Positions 60,405-64,000 of a DNA stretch of 64,000 nt are shown piece after piece; positions within the stretch are counted from its first letter, which is position 1, and every line of letters starts with the position of its first letter. The stretch comes from JBCCXL01 sp039191605 (lineage in GTDB: Bacteria; Acidobacteriota; Thermoanaerobaculia; Multivoradales; JAHZIX01): contig JBCCXL010000013.1 in assembly GCA_039191605.1 (NCBI GenBank), positions 1 through 64,000 of the forward strand, written 5' to 3'. The position numbers and the translations under genes are program-made. The notes beneath the pieces are model-generated. The model was not told the DNA's origin. It searched no databases and was given only the letters and a program-made list of their open reading frames with translations.

Positions 60405-60864
60405 AAGTCTCTCTGAGATCCCCAGCCAGATGGGATCTCACCTCCCTCAAATGGGGGAGTCGTGGACTGCAGACCATCTCGAGTTTCTGCCGGCGAAAGC
60501 AGCCGCTAGCTGGCCTTGGAAGAAGTGCGCTTCGCAGAGCTCAAGCGCCGATCAGTAGAGCTGTCCCGGCCCAGTTCTGCCCGGTACAAGGTGCTCGGTG
60601 CAGGCATGCTCCCGGGGCATCGATGCTTACGCCTGTGGCAGCGCTACCCCGCCTGCGAGAGGTGCCCGCCTGCGAGAGGTGCCAGGCACTTTTGGGCTCG
60701 GCGGAGGTTCGCAGTGCTTCAGCGAGGTAGCCTTGGAGAGGTGCCAGGCACTTTTTGGGGATTTGAGTCCGAGTCTGTGGCAGTGCCGGTGCAAGGTGCC
60801 AGGCACTTTTTTGAATTTTGGGTTTGGCAGCTCGGTGCAAGGTGCCTGGCACCGGGAGAAGGTC
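60405..60864. repeat. GTGCC(A/T)GGCAC cluster between the kinase and GH20 genes
   Basis: Four copies lie at about 60678, 60740, 60795 and 60840; the first three read AGGTGCCAGGCACTTT and the last AGGTGCCTGGCACC. The GH20 stop codon is only about 15 bp from the last copy. The left part (60405-60660) holds the kinase promoter region and no gene that I can support, apart from tandem GCCTGCGAGAGGT words near 60649-60675. Confidence 0.85.
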
Positions 60865-62856
60865 CTAGGCGTTGGCGAGCTGCTGGAGCCGCCCGAGCAG
60901 TCGTTCTAGACGGTGGACGGAATCGCGGCGGCCGCCGGGGCGGTGGCGGGCGAGCCATAGGGGGCGGTGCTCGGCGACGAGGGGGGAGAGGGCCTCGGCG
61001 AGCTGGCCTGCAAGGTCTTTGGGCAGGTCGTCTAAGGCTCCGGCAGAGCCGCCGCCGGCCGCTTGAAGCCGGCCCAAGGCGAGATCGCAGGCGAAGGTGA
61101 GGAGCTCGGCGACCCAGGTGAGCTCGCGGGCGAGGAGCTGGGCGTCGGGGCGCTGGCTACGGGTTTGGGAAAGGGATGTAGCGGCGGCGAGGAGGCGCTC
61201 TTTGCAGCGCTGGAGGCCTTCGGCGCTGAGTCCCTGGTAGCGGCGGTGGTCGAGGCCGTCGTCGGGGTGGATGATGAGGTGGAAGAGGGGAGTGCCGTTG
61301 AAGGCGCGGCCGCCGATCTCGGTGAAGGCGGAGCCGAGCTCCCGCAGGGCGGTGGAGAGGGTGCCGCTGGGGTCGAGGAGGGCGTGGCGGTCGAGGAGGT
61401 TCTCGACACTGGGGGCGCCGGGCTGGTTGAGGCCATCGGGGCACCAGGCGCGGCAGGCTCCGGCGACGAGGCCGGGGAGGCTGATGACCGGGGGCTGGAG
61501 ATGACCGTAGTCGCCCCAATCGGTGATCAGCAGGCCGTGGGCGCCGTGCTCGGCGCCGGCCTGGGCGGCGGCGGCGAGGTTGTCGAGGGCGTTCTGCCAG
61601 CGGCCGCCGAAGCTATTCCAAGAGCTGGTGCCGGGGCAGACATAGAGCTGGCGGCGGCTGGGGGGCTGGCAGGCGGCGGCGAATTTCGGCACGTGCTGGT
61701 GGAAGGGGTGGTCGGCCTCGTACCCCCATTCCAGGATCACCGAGTCTTCGGGCAGCTGGTGGGCGGCCTCGGGATGCTTCAGCAGGATGTCTCCCCACAG
61801 CTGGATCCGGCGCCCGTGCTGGTGGGCGAGATTGGCGATGGTGTTGACGGTATCGAGATAGACGGCGTGGGAGCTGCGCTCTTCGGCGGCTTCCTGGGAG
61901 CGGCAGCGCACCATGTCGAAGGTCTCGTCGCAGCCGACGTTGAGCTGGTCGCTGCTGAAGCAGGGCAGCAGCTGGCTATAGAGATCGCCCAGCAGCTGGA
62001 AGGTCTCGGGATCTGTGGGGCACAGGCTGAAGGGCTCGATCTCGTCGCTGAAGGGATGCTCGACTCCCTCCGGACACTCCGCCAGGGGACGATATTCGTC
62101 GTGGCGCAGCCAGCGGTGGAAGTGTCCGAAGCTGTTCTGGTTGGGCACCAGCTCGATGCCCCGGTGTCGGCAGAAGAGATCGAGGGCGCGCACCTGAGCC
62201 GGGGTGAAGGGGCTGGCCTCCCGCCACACGGTCTCGTGTCCCTGATAGGCGAAGACGTGCTCGAAGTAGAGCTGAATCTGATTGATCTTCCAGCTGGCGA
62301 GGCGATCGATGCGGCGCAGCAGGGTCGGCAGGGTGGGGACTTTGTCTCGGCTGACGTCGATCATCACCCCACGGTGGGGAAAGTGGGGGTGGTCTTCCAC
62401 CCGCCCGATGGGAAGCTGGATGCCGGGGCTGGGGCACACCGGGTTAGGGGCTTCGCCGGAACCCTCATCGAGGGGTAACGGAGTCGCCAGCTGGGCGAGG
62501 GTGGCGCAGCCGTGGACAAGGCCTCTGGGGCCCGCGCCCGAGATCAATACGCCCGCTTCGCCGATCTCCAGACGGTAGCTTTCGGAATCTTCATGCTCCT
62601 CACCGTTGAGGGCTCGGCCCCACTGCAGTCGCAGATCCGCCGGAGAGCCGGGGCGAGATCGAGTGAGGCGGATTCCGTGGCTTCCCCAGGCGCGGCGCAA
62701 TCGGGCCAGCGCCGCTAGGGCTCGAGATTCCGGCAGGCCGGGGCCGAGGGCGACGGTAATGGAGCCTTGCCAGAGGAGGGGAGGGGCCGGCGGGAAGGAG
62801 GAGCTTTGGGGCGGAGGGAGGAGGGCAGGGGGGCTTGGTGGAGCGGGGGTATCCAT
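60865..62856 (-). CDS. Glycoside hydrolase family 20 beta-N-acetylhexosaminidase
   Basis: 663 residues, no signal peptide; the N-terminus is Pro-rich. A GH20 N-terminal (GH20b-like) domain (about 30-150) leads to the TIM barrel: PHRGVMIDVSRDKVPTL, NQIQLYFEHVFAYQGHE, LVPNQNSFGHFHRWL, and the catalytic Asp-Glu pair in NVGCDET near residue 303. WGDILLKHPE and ILEWGYEADHPF follow. The usual HxGGDE reads NVGCDE here, but the dyad is kept. Enzymes of this family remove terminal GlcNAc or GalNAc with substrate assistance. A cytoplasmic location suggests a role on imported or recycled sugars. Confidence 0.85.
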   Translation of the reverse strand: MDTPAPPSPPALLPPPQSSSFPPAPPLLWQGSITVALGPGLPESRALAALARLRRAWGSHGIRLTRSRPGSPADLRLQWGRALNGEEHEDSESYRLEIGEAGVLISGAGPRGLVHGCATLAQLATPLPLDEGSGEAPNPVCPSPGIQLPIGRVEDHPHFPHRGVMIDVSRDKVPTLPTLLRRIDRLASWKINQIQLYFEHVFAYQGHETVWREASPFTPAQVRALDLFCRHRGIELVPNQNSFGHFHRWLRHDEYRPLAECPEGVEHPFSDEIEPFSLCPTDPETFQLLGDLYSQLLPCFSSDQLNVGCDETFDMVRCRSQEAAEERSSHAVYLDTVNTIANLAHQHGRRIQLWGDILLKHPEAAHQLPEDSVILEWGYEADHPFHQHVPKFAAACQPPSRRQLYVCPGTSSWNSFGGRWQNALDNLAAAAQAGAEHGAHGLLITDWGDYGHLQPPVISLPGLVAGACRAWCPDGLNQPGAPSVENLLDRHALLDPSGTLSTALRELGSAFTEIGGRAFNGTPLFHLIIHPDDGLDHRRYQGLSAEGLQRCKERLLAAATSLSQTRSQRPDAQLLARELTWVAELLTFACDLALGRLQAAGGGSAGALDDLPKDLAGQLAEALSPLVAEHRPLWLARHRPGGRRDSVHRLERLLGRLQQLANA

Positions 62857-63014
62857 GGGCCGATCTTACGTCGGGGGCCGGGGCGACCGGGACGATGAGA
62901 GCGTGGAAAGCACTCGTCGTCCCTTTGTCTTCTTCGATGGGTATGAGTTACGGATGGCGTACAGAGATCCCGCGTAGGCGTCCCTACGGCTCAATAGCAC
63001 GGCATGGTTGGTTC

Positions 63015-63044
63015 TTGCATACGCAGTGCGAGTTCAGCTATCAT
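63015..63044 (+). promoter_or_regulatory. Sigma-70-type promoter of rpmB
   Basis: TTGCAT (63015-63020) and TATCAT (63039-63044) are spaced by 18 bp, each close to the -35/-10 consensus, and lie 64 bp before the rpmB start codon. Confidence 0.6.
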
Positions 63045-63108
63045 TCCGCTCCTCGTACGAGGTTTGCCCGCGGCCTGAGCGGCCGATCAAGAGATAAAGG
63101 AAGTAATC

Positions 63109-63351
63109 ATGCCTCGCAAATGCCAGATTACCGGCAAGAAGCCAAATGCTGCCCGCAACGTGTCGCACGCGCACAACGTCACGCCGCGCTGGCAGCTGCC
63201 GAACATCCAGAAGAAGCGCATCTACGTTCCCGAGTTGGGACGGTGGGTGCGTCTCAAGCTCTCCACCCGGGCGCTGCGCACGATCAATAAGAAGGGTCTG
63301 TTGCAGTATCTGCGGGACGAAGGGCTCACTCTCAAAGACGTCACCGGATAA
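63109..63351 (+). CDS. rpmB: 50S ribosomal protein L28
   Basis: 80-residue basic ribosomal protein of the large subunit. The family start MPRKCQITGKKPNAARNVSH and the NVTPRWQLPNIQKKRIYVPE segment, with WVRLKLSTRALRTI, are diagnostic. The single N-terminal Cys shows a zinc-independent form, since the paired CxxC motifs of zinc-containing L28 are absent. AAGGAAG lies just upstream of the ATG. The gene stands alone, with its own promoter and a hairpin about 65 bp after the stop. Confidence 0.97.
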   Translation: MPRKCQITGKKPNAARNVSHAHNVTPRWQLPNIQKKRIYVPELGRWVRLKLSTRALRTINKKGLLQYLRDEGLTLKDVTG

Positions 63352-63417
63352 GACTCGCGCGCTATCACTCTTAAAGCGCTGTCACGCGAAAGAGGTGGTA
63401 TCGCCCTAGAGAGGGAG

Positions 63418-63448
63418 CGTCATCCGAAGAGATGACGGTACCCTTTCT
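63418..63448 (+). terminator. Possible rpmB terminator hairpin
   Basis: CGTCATC (63418-63424) pairs with GATGACG (63431-63437) around CGAAGA, followed by a loose pyrimidine tract (CCCTTTCTG). The stem is short and the tail imperfect. Confidence 0.4.
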
Positions 63449-63460
63449 GTCATCCGGTCT

Positions 63461-63488
63461 TCTTCGCCGGCACGACTGTCGGCGAAGA
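63461..63488. other. Inverted repeat TCTTCGCCG/CGGCGAAGA
   Basis: A perfect 9-bp inverted repeat with a 10-base loop, 110 bp past rpmB. It could be a second terminator hairpin or part of an untranslated RNA. No T-tract is present on either side. Confidence 0.4.
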
Positions 63489-63947
63489 GTGGGTCTGGCG
63501 CTCGACGCTGAGCAACGGCTGGGCCCACGAAATCGACGGCGTAGAGCGCTCTCCATAGGGCTCGGCGTTGCTTCGTCGCCGCCTCTGCTCTTGCTCTCGC
63601 AAAGATCTCATCGACGCTGTTCACTGGTGGATCCAGAGGCCACCTGTGGAGTCTGCGCCCATTGGTGGATTTCGGCACCAGTCATCTTGGGTGATGGCTT
63701 CGGTGGGCCTGTGGCCTTGCTCCATCCAAAGACCGTGGCCTTTCCGAGGGATGGCTTCACGTCCCGTGAAGCGCACAGCAAATCGGGCACCTGGAAGAGA
63801 TTTTGAGCGCGGCGATCAAGGCACTGCTGGATTGCTCCCTCACTAGCGGGCGACTAGCGAATCTGCCTTGGATTACCGAAGACTGAGCCTAGAAGGGCGC
63901 TGAGTTTCTGGCTGCTTCGTGGGGAAGCGGTTATCCTCGGTCGCTGA

Positions 63948-64000
63948 GTACTTCAGATGGTGTACTTCAGATGGTGTACTTCAGATGGTGTACTTCAGAT
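63948..64000. repeat. 14-bp tandem repeat (GTACTTCAGATGGT) running off the window
   Basis: Three complete copies and 11 bases of a fourth, all identical, continue to the last base of the window, so the array's true length is unknown. It is not a CRISPR array, as there are no spacers. Confidence 0.95.

Larger units (their letters stand above)
63352..63947. other. Intergenic region after rpmB with no supported gene
   Basis: About 600 bp. Open frames up to about 125 codons exist on both strands, but they are basic, low-complexity and lack ribosome sites or known domains. The interval contains the two hairpins listed separately. No rRNA or tRNA features were seen. Confidence 0.45.

Noticed and set aside
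63406..63806. Overlapping open frames after rpmB on both strands (90 and 124 codons)
   Set aside because: Low-complexity basic peptides with no ribosome site or domain; they run through hairpins.
1..64000. tRNA, rRNA and tmRNA genes
   Set aside because: Scanning by eye for T-loop words and rRNA signatures found no convincing candidate; a covariance-model search would be decisive.

Overview
This 64-kb window is G+C-rich, densely coded bacterial chromosome. No single marker gene fixes the taxon. The mix fits a Gram-negative Acidobacteriota-type genome, possibly class Thermoanaerobaculia: a TonB receptor with an N-terminal carboxypeptidase-regulatory-like domain, a FadL-type porin beside a GDSL hydrolase, a VWFA-related secreted protein, an FG-GAP/ASPIC-UnbV protein, PPC-domain secreted proteases, and many intergenic copies of the palindrome GTGCCWGGCAC. 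That placement is inference. No rRNA, tRNA, CRISPR array, transposase or prophage gene was recognised.

Layout. 1-6942 (mostly minus strand): the 5' part of a TonB receptor, selB, a GatB/YqeY protein, an NtrY-like kinase and a DUF4390 protein. 7130-14968: smpB, a YbjN-like protein, the FadL/GDSL pair, a TPR protein and a VWFA protein. 15440-26275 (plus): uvrA, aroC, a secreted cupredoxin, a YhaO/YhaN-type nuclease-ATPase pair and a PAS-GGDEF-EAL protein. 26384-31541: two tandem exported isoaspartyl methyltransferases, an exported amidohydrolase and a PmbA/TldE-like protein. 31655-35946 (minus): a signalling block with an NtrC-family regulator carrying a degenerate GAFTGA loop, a 51-residue membrane peptide, an RsbW-like kinase, a STAS antagonist and a GAF-PP2C phosphatase. 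36139-40444: an FG-GAP protein and an M4 metalloprotease. 41402-47330 (plus): a tightly overlapping operon of three HlyD-type adaptors, a MacB-type permease and its ATPase. 47551-51388: a dienelactone hydrolase, an MBL hydrolase and a UvrD-like helicase. 51670-55348: a siderophore-type TonB receptor plus PepSY protein behind a Fur-like palindrome. 55908-57386: a secreted S1 protease on a locally AT-rich patch. 57619-60383: a NarL-type response regulator and a sensor kinase split by one in-frame amber codon. 60865-63351: a GH20 hexosaminidase and rpmB.

Much of the content is envelope biology: outer-membrane uptake, tripartite export, secreted hydrolases, and repair of damaged proteins outside the cytoplasm. 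This is combined with signal transduction (NtrY, NtrC-like, partner switching, c-di-GMP, NarL two-component). The items most worth following are the partner-switch block with its small membrane peptide, the three-adaptor export operon, the amber-split kinase, and the palindrome family, which has spread into the coding end of the YhaN-like gene. Short tandem repeats (9-17 bp units) recur both between and inside genes.
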